Source: Chromatiaceae bacterium (GTDB taxonomy: Bacteria > Pseudomonadota > Gammaproteobacteria > Chromatiales > Chromatiaceae). From it: DNA of 33,455 nucleotides. Made by a program: the position numbers and the translations under genes. The notes below the pieces were generated by a model. The model saw only the letters and a program-made list of their open reading frames with translations. It made no database searches and had not been told where the DNA came from. This document shows, piece after piece, positions 17,307 through 25,339 of the stretch (its first letter is position 1; each line of letters begins with the position of its first letter). The stretch is taken from positions 1 to 33,455 of the forward strand of contig REDK01000102.1 of the NCBI GenBank assembly GCA_007693535.1, in the 5' to 3' direction.

Positions 17307-17441
17307 AGGGGGACAGTACAGCGGCGCGCCGCGCTCTGTTCGCGCGGACGTGCGACCGGCGGCGGTCCCCACGCAGCGGGCTGACCGCCCGGGACAACCA
17401 CGACAGCAGCAGCCAAGCCGGCGAGCAATACCGGGGACGAC

Positions 17442-17633
17442 CTAACGAATCAGGCCACTGAATGCCGCCTCAAGCCGGTCCTCCCAGTTGTCCGGGGTAT
17501 CCGGAAACGGCGGCTTCACGTCCATGCGAAAGAATCGCTCGCCCTGGCGTGCCACGTCTTGCACCGCGGCTGCCAGTTCGTCGAAGGATTCGATCTCTTT
17601 ATGGGCTACCAGGATGTCGCTCAACTTCAGCAT
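17442..17633 (-). CDS. Small 63-residue protein of unknown function
   Basis: The protein begins MLKLSDILVAHKEIESFDEL, has an amphipathic helical middle, and ends with an acidic PDTPDNWEDRLEAAFSGL segment. It has no cysteine, signal peptide or membrane segment. Normal-looking amino-acid composition, and its position as first gene of the minus-strand cluster ahead of the TPR-like and Cas6-like genes, support it as real. It is divergent from the dsr promoter region. No family is recognised. Confidence 0.65.
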   Translation of the reverse strand: MLKLSDILVAHKEIESFDELAAAVQDVARQGERFFRMDVKPPFPDTPDNWEDRLEAAFSGLIR

Positions 17634-17984
17634 TTGCTTTGACCTACTCTAGGACCGGCTGCTACGGCAATGAGGAAATGTCGCAGCATTCCTAAGTTCT
17701 TAAGATCAGGGCGCTGACGGCAACACACCCTTGAGGTGGTCCCAGCAGCCGCCCCGCCTCTCCTCTTGCCATTGTCGCCTAGGTGCAGCCGCTACCCTAC
17801 AAAAACAACTGATTGCCCGAGGTTCAGGAACCAGACGTCGAGCCTGGTTGTCCCCCTCCCCCGCGGTCGCGTCACGGTCGGCGCCTGCTGATCGACGCGC
17901 GCGGCTGACCCCATCGATGCCCCGCAAGCGCGATCGCAACCCCGTCCGTACCCACCACCACACCGACAAAAACATCAGCGATCT

Positions 17985-17994
17985 CTAATATTAG
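17985..17994. promoter_or_regulatory. Perfect palindrome CTAATATTAG upstream of the dsr promoter
   Basis: This 10-base AT-rich palindrome ends six bases before the TTGACA hexamer in an otherwise GC-rich genome. The position is typical of an activator site, but the cognate regulator is unknown. Confidence 0.4.
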
Positions 17995-18000
17995 GATACA

Positions 18001-18029
18001 TTGACAGTACTGCATCGGGGCCCTACACT
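18001..18029 (+). promoter_or_regulatory. Candidate sigma70 promoter of the dsr operon
   Basis: A perfect -35 TTGACA (18001-18006) and a -10 TACACT (18024-18029; four of six matches) are separated by the optimal 17 bases. Transcription would start near 18036, leaving a leader of about 470 bases before dsrA. It is on the correct strand with no intervening gene. Confidence 0.55.
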
Positions 18030-18350
18030 AGCCGATCGCCGGCCCTGACTGCTTACTCCAGGGCCTTGAACAACAAAGCAAAACAAAATACATCAGGCGC
18101 TTTGTCAACTATCCCATTGGGGATATTCGCGCGCCCCTCCCCCCCCGAAGGTGTAGTACCGGCGCGCAGTTCTGATGCGTATAGTCTCTGGCGACAGCGG
18201 ATGCAGCCGACTGAGTACACCGCGGGAACTGCCGGGACAACCCCCGGGACCCGAGCGTTCGGGCGGCGCGATGACAAGGGGACTAGCCCCCGGCTGGACC
18301 GGTACCGGTCAACAGTTCGGCTCACTCGGTCTAAGGCCACCCCCTAGAGT

Positions 18351-18374
18351 GATCCAGAGCGAGATCCAGAGCGG
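18351..18374. repeat. Tandem 12-bp repeat upstream of dsrA
   Basis: GATCCAGAGCGA is followed directly by GATCCAGAGCGG (18351-18362, 18363-18374), about 130 bases before dsrA and inside the presumed leader. It may be a binding site for a regulator or a leader RNA element. Confidence 0.45.
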
Positions 18375-18504
18375 TCTGGGCAGGCGGCCTGATCGGGCCG
18401 GCTGGCAGCAATCGCACGCCTCGGCATCGCAGGCAGCACAGCCGCACCGCCAGGTTAGGGTTCCACCTTTTAGATAGATTGATCTCGACGGGAGAGACAG
18501 CGAC

Positions 18505-19761
18505 ATGGCAATCGATAAGCATCAGACCCCGATGATCGACCAGCTCGAGGACGGGCCCTGGCCGAGCTTCATCTCCGGCATCAAGCGCCTGCGCGACGAA
18601 CATCCGAGCGAGCGCATCAATGCCATGACCAACGACCTGCTCGGTCAGCTCGAGCACTCCTACGAGACCCGCAAAGGCTACTGGAAGGGTGGTACCGTCT
18701 CGGTCTACGGCTACGGCGGCGGCATCATTCCGCGCTTCTCCGAGGTCGGCAAGGCCTTCCCCAAGTCGAGGGAATTCCACACCCTGCGCGTGCAACCGCC
18801 GGCCGGTAACCACTACACGACGCAAATGCTGCGGCAACTCGCCGATAGCTGGGAGAAGCACGGCTCCGGGTTGGTCACCTTCCATGGCCAGACCGGTAAC
18901 ATCATGTTTATTGGGGCCGATACCCAGGCCACCCAACATTTCTTCGACGAGATCAACGAATACGGCTTCGACCTCGGTGGTGCCGGTCCCTGCGTGCGCA
19001 CGGCCATGTCCTGCGTTGGCGCTGCTCGCTGCGAGATGTCCTGCACCAACGAGTTGAAGGCCCACCGGATGCTGGTCAACAACTTCGTCGACGATGTGCA
19101 CCGCCCGGCGCTGCCCTACAAGTTCAAGTTCAAGGTCTCCGGCTGCGCCAACGACTGTCAGAACGCCATCGAGCGTTCCGACTTCGCAGTCCTCGGCACC
19201 TGGCGCGACGACATGAAAGTGGACCAGGACGAGGTGAAGGCCTACGTCAAGAAGAAGGGTCGCCAGTACGTCATCGACAACGTCATCACTCGCTGTCCCA
19301 CCCAGGCCCTGTCGCTGAACGACGACGACACCCTCGCCGTCAATAACCGCGACTGCGTGCGCTGCATGCACTGCCTCAATGTCATGCCCAAGGCCCTGCA
19401 TCCGGGTGACGACAAGGGCGTGACCATCCTCATCGGTGGTAAGCGCACGCTGAAGATCGGCGATCTGATGGGCACCGTCATCGTGCCATTCAAGAAGCTG
19501 GATACCGAGGAAGACTACGAGGAGATGGTGGAGCTAGCCGAGACCATCATCGACTTCTGGGCCGAGAACGGCCTGGAGCACGAACGCTGCGGCGAGATGA
19601 TCGAGCGCATTGGCCTGGCCAACTTCCTCGAAGGCATCGGCATCGAACCCGACCCGAACATGCTGAACCATCCGCGCCAGTCCTCCTATGTCCGCATGGA
19701 TGACTGGGACGAGGCGGCCGAACAATGGTTCGAGCGGCAGGCCGAAAAGGCCGCGGGCTGA
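18505..19761 (+). CDS. dsrA: Dissimilatory sulfite reductase alpha subunit (reverse type)
   Basis: The 418-residue protein matches DsrA in length and motifs. The siroheme-[4Fe-4S] ligands lie in CVGAARCEMSC and GCANDCQNA. The inserted ferredoxin domain follows, with TRCPTQAL and DCVRCMHCLNVMPKAL. With DsrB it forms the cytoplasmic alpha2beta2 siroheme enzyme. In sulfur oxidisers with dsrEFH and dsrL it runs in the oxidative direction, converting the sulfur carried by DsrC to sulfite. GGGAG and GAGACAGC precede ATG 18505. It is the first gene of the operon. The spacer to dsrB is 91 bases and includes a hairpin. Confidence 0.98.
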   Translation: MAIDKHQTPMIDQLEDGPWPSFISGIKRLRDEHPSERINAMTNDLLGQLEHSYETRKGYWKGGTVSVYGYGGGIIPRFSEVGKAFPKSREFHTLRVQPPAGNHYTTQMLRQLADSWEKHGSGLVTFHGQTGNIMFIGADTQATQHFFDEINEYGFDLGGAGPCVRTAMSCVGAARCEMSCTNELKAHRMLVNNFVDDVHRPALPYKFKFKVSGCANDCQNAIERSDFAVLGTWRDDMKVDQDEVKAYVKKKGRQYVIDNVITRCPTQALSLNDDDTLAVNNRDCVRCMHCLNVMPKALHPGDDKGVTILIGGKRTLKIGDLMGTVIVPFKKLDTEEDYEEMVELAETIIDFWAENGLEHERCGEMIERIGLANFLEGIGIEPDPNMLNHPRQSSYVRMDDWDEAAEQWFERQAEKAAG

Positions 19762-19784
19762 TCCCGGCTTCAACGGCGGTCACC

Positions 19785-19807
19785 GGTGCCGGCCCGGTTC
19801 CGGCACC
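19785..19807 (+). other. Intercistronic hairpin dsrA-dsrB
   Basis: GGTGCCGG (19785-19792) pairs perfectly with CCGGCACC (19800-19807) around a 7-base loop. There is no U-tract, so RNA stabilisation or processing is likelier than termination. Confidence 0.5.
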
Positions 19808-19852
19808 CGCCACACCAGCATAGCAATCGTCTAAAGACCTGGAGGACAAGCG

Positions 19853-20926
19853 ATGGCCAAAGACATGCGCGAGCCCATCGAAACCGGCTGCCCCGATCCC
19901 TGGCAGTATATGCACCCGGTGATGCGGAAGAACTTCGGCCAGTGGAAGTACCACGAGCATCCGCGCCCCGGCGTGCTGCGTCACGTCGCCTACAGTGGCG
20001 ACGAGGTCTGGACCGTTAAGGCGGGTACCCAGCGCATTCTCGACGTCTTCACCCTGCGCAAACTATGTGACATCGGTGAGGAGTATGCCGATGGCTACGT
20101 CCATTTCACGCTGCGCTCTAATATCGAATATATGGTGACCGAGGAGTCCCGGGTCGCGCCGCTGATCAAGGTTCTGGAGGATGCCGGCTTCGTTGTCGGC
20201 GGCACCCAGAACTCGGTGACCATGATCTCCCACACCCAGGGCTGGCTGCACTGCGACATCCCCGGTACCGATGCCTCCGGCGTCGTCAAGGCGATGATGG
20301 ACGAACTCATCGACGAGTTCCGCAACGCCAACATGCCTAATCGCGTCCACATCACCACCTCCTGCTGCCAGATCAACTGCGGCGGGCAGGGCGATATCGC
20401 GATCAATGTACAGCACACCAAGCCGCCCAAGATCAATCACGACCTCGTCGCAAACGTATGCGAGCGCCCGTCGGTCGTGGCCCGCTGCCCGGTTGCGGCC
20501 ATCCGCCCGGCCCTGGTCAACGGCAAGCCGTCGCTGGAAGTCGACGAGCGCAAGTGCATCTGCTGCGGGGCCTGCTATCCGCCCTGCCCGCCCATGCAGA
20601 TCAATGATGCCGAGCACACCAAGCTCGCGATCTGGGTCGGCGGCAATCATTCTAATGCCCGCGGTAAGCCCACCTTCCAAAAGCTGGTCGCCGCCGGCAT
20701 CCCCAATAATCCGCCGCGCTGGCCCGAGGCTACCGCCATCGTCAAGCGGATCTTGAAGGCCTATAAGGAAGGCGCGCGCGACTGGGAGCGGATCAACGAG
20801 TGGATCGAGCGCATCGGCTGGCCGCGCTTCTTCGAAGAAGTCGAGCTGCCGTTTACCAAGTATCACATCGATACCTGGCGCGGCTCGCGGGCAAGCTTCA
20901 ATAGCTCTTCCTACATCCGCTTCTGA
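19853..20926 (+). CDS. dsrB: Dissimilatory sulfite reductase beta subunit (reverse type)
   Basis: The 357-residue protein matches DsrB. It has TSCCQINCGGQGDIAI for the catalytic [4Fe-4S]/siroheme site, and a ferredoxin domain with RCPVAAIRP and KCICCGACYPPCPPMQI. In this enzyme family the beta subunit contributes to the catalytically active siroheme site. The start ATG 19853 follows a strong GGAGG. It pairs with DsrA in the cytoplasm. An 82-base spacer with a large hairpin separates it from dsrE. Confidence 0.98.
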   Translation: MAKDMREPIETGCPDPWQYMHPVMRKNFGQWKYHEHPRPGVLRHVAYSGDEVWTVKAGTQRILDVFTLRKLCDIGEEYADGYVHFTLRSNIEYMVTEESRVAPLIKVLEDAGFVVGGTQNSVTMISHTQGWLHCDIPGTDASGVVKAMMDELIDEFRNANMPNRVHITTSCCQINCGGQGDIAINVQHTKPPKINHDLVANVCERPSVVARCPVAAIRPALVNGKPSLEVDERKCICCGACYPPCPPMQINDAEHTKLAIWVGGNHSNARGKPTFQKLVAAGIPNNPPRWPEATAIVKRILKAYKEGARDWERINEWIERIGWPRFFEEVELPFTKYHIDTWRGSRASFNSSSYIRF

Positions 20927-20935
20927 GCCGCCGCC

Positions 20936-20982
20936 GGCCCCGCATCAGCAGCACCAGCATAGACGGCTGCTGCCGCGGGGCC
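20936..20982 (+). other. Large intercistronic hairpin dsrB-dsrE
   Basis: GGCCCCGC (20936-20943) pairs with GCGGGGCC (20975-20982) and, inside it, CAGCAGC (20946-20952) pairs with GCTGCTG (20966-20972), separated by two unpaired bases on each side. The 15 base pairs have no following T-run. Confidence 0.6.
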
Positions 20983-21008
20983 GCCGAACACCACTGCGCG
21001 AGGTCGTC

Positions 21009-21401
21009 ATGAAGTTTGCCATCCAGGTCAATGAAGGCCCCTACCAGCATCAGGCAGCCGATTCCGCCTATCAGTTCACCCGAGCGGCTCTGGAGAAGGG
21101 TCACGAGATATTCCGTGTATTTTTCTACCACGACGGGGTCAACAATTCGACCCGGCTGACCACGCCGCCCCAGGACGACCGCCATATCGTCAATCGCTGG
21201 GCCGACTTGGCGGAGCAGTACAGTCTGGATATGGTCGTCTGCGTCGCTGCGGCGCAGCGGCGAGGCATCGTCGATGATGGCGAGGCCAGCCGGAACGGCA
21301 AGGATGCGACCAATATTCATCCCCGGTTTCGTATTTCCGGGCTCGGGCAACTGGTCGAGGCGGCCATTCAGGCCGACCGGCTGGTGGTGTTTGGCGACTG
21401 A
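21009..21401 (+). CDS. dsrE: Sulfurtransferase subunit DsrE
   Basis: The 130-residue protein has the DsrE/TusD fold and Cys78 in DMVVCVAAAQRRG, the position of the active-site cysteine known from A. vinosum DsrE. In the alpha2beta2gamma2 DsrEFH hexamer this cysteine carries persulfide sulfur and passes it to DsrC. ATG 21009 follows GCGAGGTCGTC. DsrE is followed by dsrF after 23 bases. Presence of DsrEFH marks the oxidative type of the pathway. Confidence 0.97.
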   Translation: MKFAIQVNEGPYQHQAADSAYQFTRAALEKGHEIFRVFFYHDGVNNSTRLTTPPQDDRHIVNRWADLAEQYSLDMVVCVAAAQRRGIVDDGEASRNGKDATNIHPRFRISGLGQLVEAAIQADRLVVFGD

Positions 21402-21424
21402 TCGCCACTGCAGGAGGGCAGCAG

Positions 21425-21835
21425 ATGTCTGAACCGATCAAGAAGTTCCTATACCTGAACCGTCGCGCCCCGTATGGCACCATCTATGCTTGGGAATCGC
21501 TGGAGGTGGTGCTAATCGGCGCCGCCTTTGATCAGGATGTTAGCTTGGCCTTTGTCGAAGACGGGGTCTACCAACTGACCAAGGGACAAGACACCGCCGG
21601 CATCGGCATGAAGAACTTCTCCCCGACCTACGCCGCCCTCGGCGACTATGAGGTGAAGAAGATCTTCGTCGAGCAGGAATCCATGACTGCGCGCGGACTC
21701 AGCCTCGACGACCTGCAGCATCTGACCTGGGAAGACGAAGACGAAGACTACGCCGAGAAGGACTCGATCCAGGTGGTGAGCCGCGCTGAACTGGCCGCCC
21801 TCATGGAAGACGCCGACGTTGTCTTTAGTTTCTAG
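21425..21835 (+). CDS. dsrF: DsrF, subunit of the DsrEFH sulfurtransferase
   Basis: The 136-residue protein is of the DsrE/DsrF (TusC) fold, with VSLAFVEDGVYQL typical of the subgroup. It has no cysteine, consistent with a structural role in the DsrEFH hexamer rather than direct sulfur binding. The acidic WEDEDEDYAEKD patch is noteworthy. A strong GGAGGG precedes ATG 21425. dsrH starts 25 bases after its stop, so dsrE, dsrF and dsrH form a tight unit. Confidence 0.97.
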   Translation: MSEPIKKFLYLNRRAPYGTIYAWESLEVVLIGAAFDQDVSLAFVEDGVYQLTKGQDTAGIGMKNFSPTYAALGDYEVKKIFVEQESMTARGLSLDDLQHLTWEDEDEDYAEKDSIQVVSRAELAALMEDADVVFSF

Positions 21836-21860
21836 CGTCAGGTCTGGCCGGAGCACCGCA

Positions 21861-22169
21861 ATGAGCACACTGCACACTGTCAACAAGTCGCCGTTCGAGA
21901 AGGACTCGCTCGGCACCTGCCTGGACTTCGCCGGCAGCGGCGCCAGCGTCCTGCTGATCGAGGACGCCGTCTACGGAGGGCTCGCAGGCACCCGCATCGC
22001 GCCGCGGGTGAAAGCTGCGCTGGATTCGGTCAAGATCTACGTCCTCGGGCCCGACCTCGCCGCGCGGGGTTTCGCCGAGGAGCGCCTGATCCCCGGAATC
22101 AGCGTCGTGGACTATGCTGGCTTCGTGGATCTCGCCGCAGAGCACGCCAAGGTTCAGGCCTGGTTGTAA
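21861..22169 (+). CDS. dsrH: DsrH, subunit of the DsrEFH sulfurtransferase
   Basis: The 102-residue protein matches DsrH/TusB. Cys20 (MSTLHTVNKSPFEKDSLGTC) is at the conserved position found in A. vinosum DsrH and may relay sulfur. The VLLIEDAVYGG segment is a family marker. ATG 21861 follows GGAG. It completes the DsrEFH hexamer, and dsrC starts 28 bases downstream. Confidence 0.96.
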   Translation: MSTLHTVNKSPFEKDSLGTCLDFAGSGASVLLIEDAVYGGLAGTRIAPRVKAALDSVKIYVLGPDLAARGFAEERLIPGISVVDYAGFVDLAAEHAKVQAWL

Positions 22170-22197
22170 GTTCACCATCCGACACTAGGAGACACAA

Positions 22198-22530
22198 ATG
22201 CCGATCGAAGTCAATGGCAAGTCCTTCGAAACCGACGAAGAGGGCTACCTGGCCAACATCAACGACTGGGAGCCCGGCGTGGCCTCGGTCATGGCCAAGG
22301 AAGACGACCTGGAGCTAACCGACGAACACTGGGACATCATCAACTTCCTGCGCGAGTACTACGAGGAGTATCAGATTGCTCCCGCGGTGCGCGTACTGAC
22401 CAAGGCGGTCGGCAAGAAGATGGGCAAGGACAAGGGCAACAGCAAGTATCTCTATGGGCTGTTCCCTTACGGACCGGCCAAGCAAGCCTGCCGCTACGCT
22501 GGCCTACCCAAGCCGACCGGTTGCGTCTGA
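22198..22530 (+). CDS. dsrC: Sulfur carrier protein DsrC
   Basis: The 110-residue protein has the DsrC fold (LTDEHWDIINFLREYY) and the flexible C-terminal arm with both redox cysteines, Cys98 and Cys109, in the CX10C arrangement (KQACRYAGLPKPTGCV). It accepts sulfur from DsrEFH, presents it to DsrAB, and is oxidised and reduced via DsrK. AGGAGA precedes ATG 22198. A strong hairpin follows in the long spacer to dsrM, as could fit the separate high expression of dsrC known in related organisms. Confidence 0.98.
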   Translation: MPIEVNGKSFETDEEGYLANINDWEPGVASVMAKEDDLELTDEHWDIINFLREYYEEYQIAPAVRVLTKAVGKKMGKDKGNSKYLYGLFPYGPAKQACRYAGLPKPTGCV

Positions 22531-22594
22531 GGTTCCCGATCCGGGCCGTGCCGTCAGCCCCCACCGGGGGGCAGCCGGCGGACGTCACCGGCAT

Positions 22595-22620
22595 GGCCAG
22601 CAGACGTCGCTCTGCTGGCC
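22595..22620 (+). other. Hairpin in the dsrC-dsrM spacer
   Basis: GGCCAGCAG (22595-22603) pairs perfectly with CTGCTGGCC (22612-22620) around an 8-base loop, in the 292-base spacer between dsrC and dsrM. No T-run follows. A role in partial termination or in 3'-end stabilisation of a dsrC message is plausible. Confidence 0.55.
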
Positions 22621-22822
22621 GTGCCTGGCCAGGTTCAGCCCAGGTGCCGCACCCGATCGATCATCGCTGTGTAAACCAGCGTCAGCCAGATTGGCTACCC
22701 TGAGACAGCACAGCTCGCCGCATTGTCGCGCCAGCAGGTCGATGAGCTAACCAAGAGCCTGCGCCCGCCGCTGGTCCCGGCTGCCGGGCACCTGCCGCCA
22801 GCATCATCGAGGAAGCGAAAGC

Positions 22823-23554
22823 ATGTCGTTCCTATCGGATTTCTACGCCGGCCTGTTCTACTTCGCCGCCTTCGTGCTGGTCGCCGGCCTCACCAACAAG
22901 ATCATCCAATACGCGCGCACCCCGGCACCACTCAAGATTCCCACCACCCCGGCACCGACCACACGGGCCGGTGTGGTCTTTCGGATCACCCGCGAGGTGG
23001 TCTTTTTCGAGAGCCTGTTTCGCGGCAGCAAATGGACCTGGATCTTCGGCTGGATGTTTCATTTCGGTCTCTTCCTGGTCACCCTGCGACATCTACGCTA
23101 TTTTATCGAGCCGGTCTGGCTGCCGATCGAGATGATCCAGCCCTTTGGCATCTACGGCGGCATCGCCATGGTCATCGGCTTGGCTGGCCTGTGGTCACGG
23201 AGGTTCCTAGTCGACCGCGTCCGCTACATCAGCTCGCTGTCCGATCATCTCATCCTGGCCTTGCTGGTAGCGATCGGTACCAGCGGTCTAATGATGCGCT
23301 TCGTCGTACACACCGACGTGATGCGGGTCAAGGAATTTTTCCAAGGCCTCTACGTTGGTCAAGTCAACCCGCTGCCGGCCGATCCCCTGTTGCTGCTGCA
23401 CCTGCTGTTGGTGGCTGCGCTGATGATCATCTTTCCCTTCAGTAAGCTGTTGCACATGCCTGGTCTATTCTTCAGCCCCTCACGCAACCAGGTAGACAAT
23501 CCCCGCGAGCAACGTCATGTCGCGCCTTGGGCACGGCGCCTCGAACAGAAATAG
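22823..23554 (+). CDS. dsrM: DsrM, membrane cytochrome b subunit
   Basis: The 243-residue protein has about five hydrophobic segments, with His residues in GWMFHFGLFLVTLRHLRYF, SDHLILALL and LLLHLLLVAALMIIF that suit heme b ligation as in the narG gamma-subunit-like DsrM. It is the membrane partner of DsrK in the DsrMKJOP complex, linking quinone and cytoplasmic heterodisulfide-type chemistry. ATG 22823 follows GAGGAA. After the long dsrC-dsrM spacer, it begins the MKLJOP block. Confidence 0.96.
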   Translation: MSFLSDFYAGLFYFAAFVLVAGLTNKIIQYARTPAPLKIPTTPAPTTRAGVVFRITREVVFFESLFRGSKWTWIFGWMFHFGLFLVTLRHLRYFIEPVWLPIEMIQPFGIYGGIAMVIGLAGLWSRRFLVDRVRYISSLSDHLILALLVAIGTSGLMMRFVVHTDVMRVKEFFQGLYVGQVNPLPADPLLLLHLLLVAALMIIFPFSKLLHMPGLFFSPSRNQVDNPREQRHVAPWARRLEQK

Positions 23555-23588
23555 CAGACGCAAGGCATTTCGGCAGCAGCGACAACCA

Positions 23589-23605
23589 CCGGGGCCGTAA
23601 CCCGG
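23589..23605 (+). other. Hairpin with GCCGTAA loop before dsrK
   Basis: CCGGG (23589-23593) pairs with CCCGG (23601-23605) around the loop GCCGTAA. The 13 bases GGGGCCGTAACCC occur again in a stronger hairpin before dsrR (31769-31789). Confidence 0.4.
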
Positions 23606-23627
23606 CGGCGGCATTCGAGGTTGAATC

Positions 23628-25181
23628 ATGGCGAAGGCAGATTTTCAGGTTCCCAAGCTCAAGCAGTATGCCGAGATACCGCCGGTGGCACCGGGGGCTA
23701 TGGCCCACTCGGCACCCTTCAAGTCCAAGCCCGAGTTCCAGGCCACGCTGGGTTTTCCCGGCGAACTGGCACCGGACTGGCAGCGACAGGCCCTCGACAA
23801 GATGGGCGACCTGCTCGGGCGCTATCGCTCGCTGCGGGTTTACCTGGACTCTTGCGTCAAATGCGGTTCCTGTACCGACAAATGCCACTATTACCTGGGC
23901 ACCCATGATCCGAAGAACATGCCGGTCGGCCGCCAGGACCTGATGCGCAAGGTCTATCGACGCTACTTCACGCTGGCTGGGCGGCTGTTTCCCAAATTGG
24001 TCGGCGCCGAAGACTTCACTGAAGAAGTCCTGGCCGACTGGTACAGCTACTTCCACCAATGTTCGCAGTGTCGCCGCTGCTCGGTGTTCTGCCCCTACGG
24101 CATCGACACCGCCGAGATCTCCATGGCCGCCCGCGAGATCATGGACCATATCGGCGTCGGCCAGAAGTACTGCAACGAGATCATCGGTAAGGTCTACAAG
24201 ATCGGCAACAACCTCGGGCTGCCGGGTCCAGCCTTGGCCGACACCCTGGAGGGTCTGGAAGAGGACGTCTTCGACGACACCGGCGTGGAGGTCAAGTATC
24301 CGCTGGATCAGGAAGGTGCCGAGATCCTGTTGGTCACCCCGTCAGCCGACTTCTTCGCTGAGCCACACGTCGACGGCCTGATCGGTTATGGCAAGGTCTT
24401 CCACGAGGCAGGCGTCTCCTGGACACTCAGTTCCTATGCCTCCGAGGCGGCCAACTTCGGCATGTTCATCGGCTCTTACGAGAATATGCGTCGGGTCGCT
24501 CAGCGTATCCGTGAGGCTGCAATCAAGCTCAAGGTGAAGCGCATCGTCTTTGGCGAGTGCGGGCATGCCTGGCGCGTCGCCTACAGCTTCCTCAACACCC
24601 TGGCTGGTCCATGGGATTTCCTGGATCAGCGCTATCCGATCCCGCAGCATATCTGCGAGTTCACCTACGACCTGATGCAGCAGGGCAAGCTGCGCTTCGA
24701 TAAGAGCCAGAACGACGACAAGGTGCTGACCTACCACGACTCTTGCAATGTTGCCCGCGCCTCGCGAATGGGCGACCGACCGGGCGGTCAGTTCGATATC
24801 CCACGCGCGATCATCCGGGCCACCTGCAACCACTTCTACGACATGGACGAGGAGACCATCCGTGATCGCACCTTCTGCTGCGGCGGCGGCGGCGGTCTGC
24901 TGACCGACGACCTGATGGAGTTGCGGGTCAAGGGCGCGCAGCCACGGGTGGAGGCGCTGAACAATTTGATGCAGGAGAAAGGCGTCACTCACATGGCGGC
25001 CATCTGCGCCATCTGTAAGAGCCAATTCACCAAAGTCCTGCCCTACTATGGGATGGACATGGATCAGATCGTCAGCGTCCACCAGTTGGTCAGTAACGCC
25101 ATCATCCTGACTGGCCAGGATGAAGAGGATACACCCGACGCCGGGACGACGGAGGCCGATTACGCGGACGAGGCAGCCTGA
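23628..25181 (+). CDS. dsrK: DsrK, HdrD-like iron-sulfur subunit
   Basis: The 517-residue protein has two CX2CX2CX3C [4Fe-4S] motifs (CVKCGSCTDKC at 76-86, CSQCRRCSVFC at 145-155) and C-terminal CCG-type motifs (YHDSCNVAR, FCCGGGGGLL and ICAICKSQF), as in the catalytic subunit HdrD of heterodisulfide reductase. It is the cytoplasmic, membrane-bound face of DsrMKJOP and is thought to exchange electrons with the DsrC disulfide or trisulfide. ATG 23628 follows GAGG. A 158-base spacer precedes dsrL. Confidence 0.97.
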   Translation: MAKADFQVPKLKQYAEIPPVAPGAMAHSAPFKSKPEFQATLGFPGELAPDWQRQALDKMGDLLGRYRSLRVYLDSCVKCGSCTDKCHYYLGTHDPKNMPVGRQDLMRKVYRRYFTLAGRLFPKLVGAEDFTEEVLADWYSYFHQCSQCRRCSVFCPYGIDTAEISMAAREIMDHIGVGQKYCNEIIGKVYKIGNNLGLPGPALADTLEGLEEDVFDDTGVEVKYPLDQEGAEILLVTPSADFFAEPHVDGLIGYGKVFHEAGVSWTLSSYASEAANFGMFIGSYENMRRVAQRIREAAIKLKVKRIVFGECGHAWRVAYSFLNTLAGPWDFLDQRYPIPQHICEFTYDLMQQGKLRFDKSQNDDKVLTYHDSCNVARASRMGDRPGGQFDIPRAIIRATCNHFYDMDEETIRDRTFCCGGGGGLLTDDLMELRVKGAQPRVEALNNLMQEKGVTHMAAICAICKSQFTKVLPYYGMDMDQIVSVHQLVSNAIILTGQDEEDTPDAGTTEADYADEAA

Positions 25182-25339
25182 TCCCCATCCGGCAAACCGC
25201 CTTTGCTCCCCGTTCAAACTGGCCTTACCCGGCCCGGCAAACTCATCGTGCCAGCCAGCGCCAGCCTGGGCCGCATCCCGGTCCATGCTGCAATAAGACA
25301 GATCGAAGCGTACCGCGACTCGTTACGGAGCAATACCCC

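Larger units (their letters stand above)
17634..18504. other. 871-base non-coding region upstream of dsrA
   Basis: No convincing gene is present on either strand. It is less GC-rich in parts (17985-18000 and 18075-18095) than its surroundings and contains the dsr promoter candidate, a palindrome, a small inverted repeat ATCCC/GGGAT (18111-18124) and a tandem repeat near dsrA. It must also hold the promoter of the divergent 63-residue gene, which I could not place. Confidence 0.6.

Noticed and set aside
18331-19401. 356-residue open frame opposite dsrA
   Set aside because: It overlaps the dsrA coding frame, whose motifs are unambiguous. High GC content creates long antisense frames, and its product resembles no protein family.
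22595-22620. A full transcription terminator after dsrC
   Set aside because: There is no T-run, and dsrM continues on the same strand in the conserved operon order.
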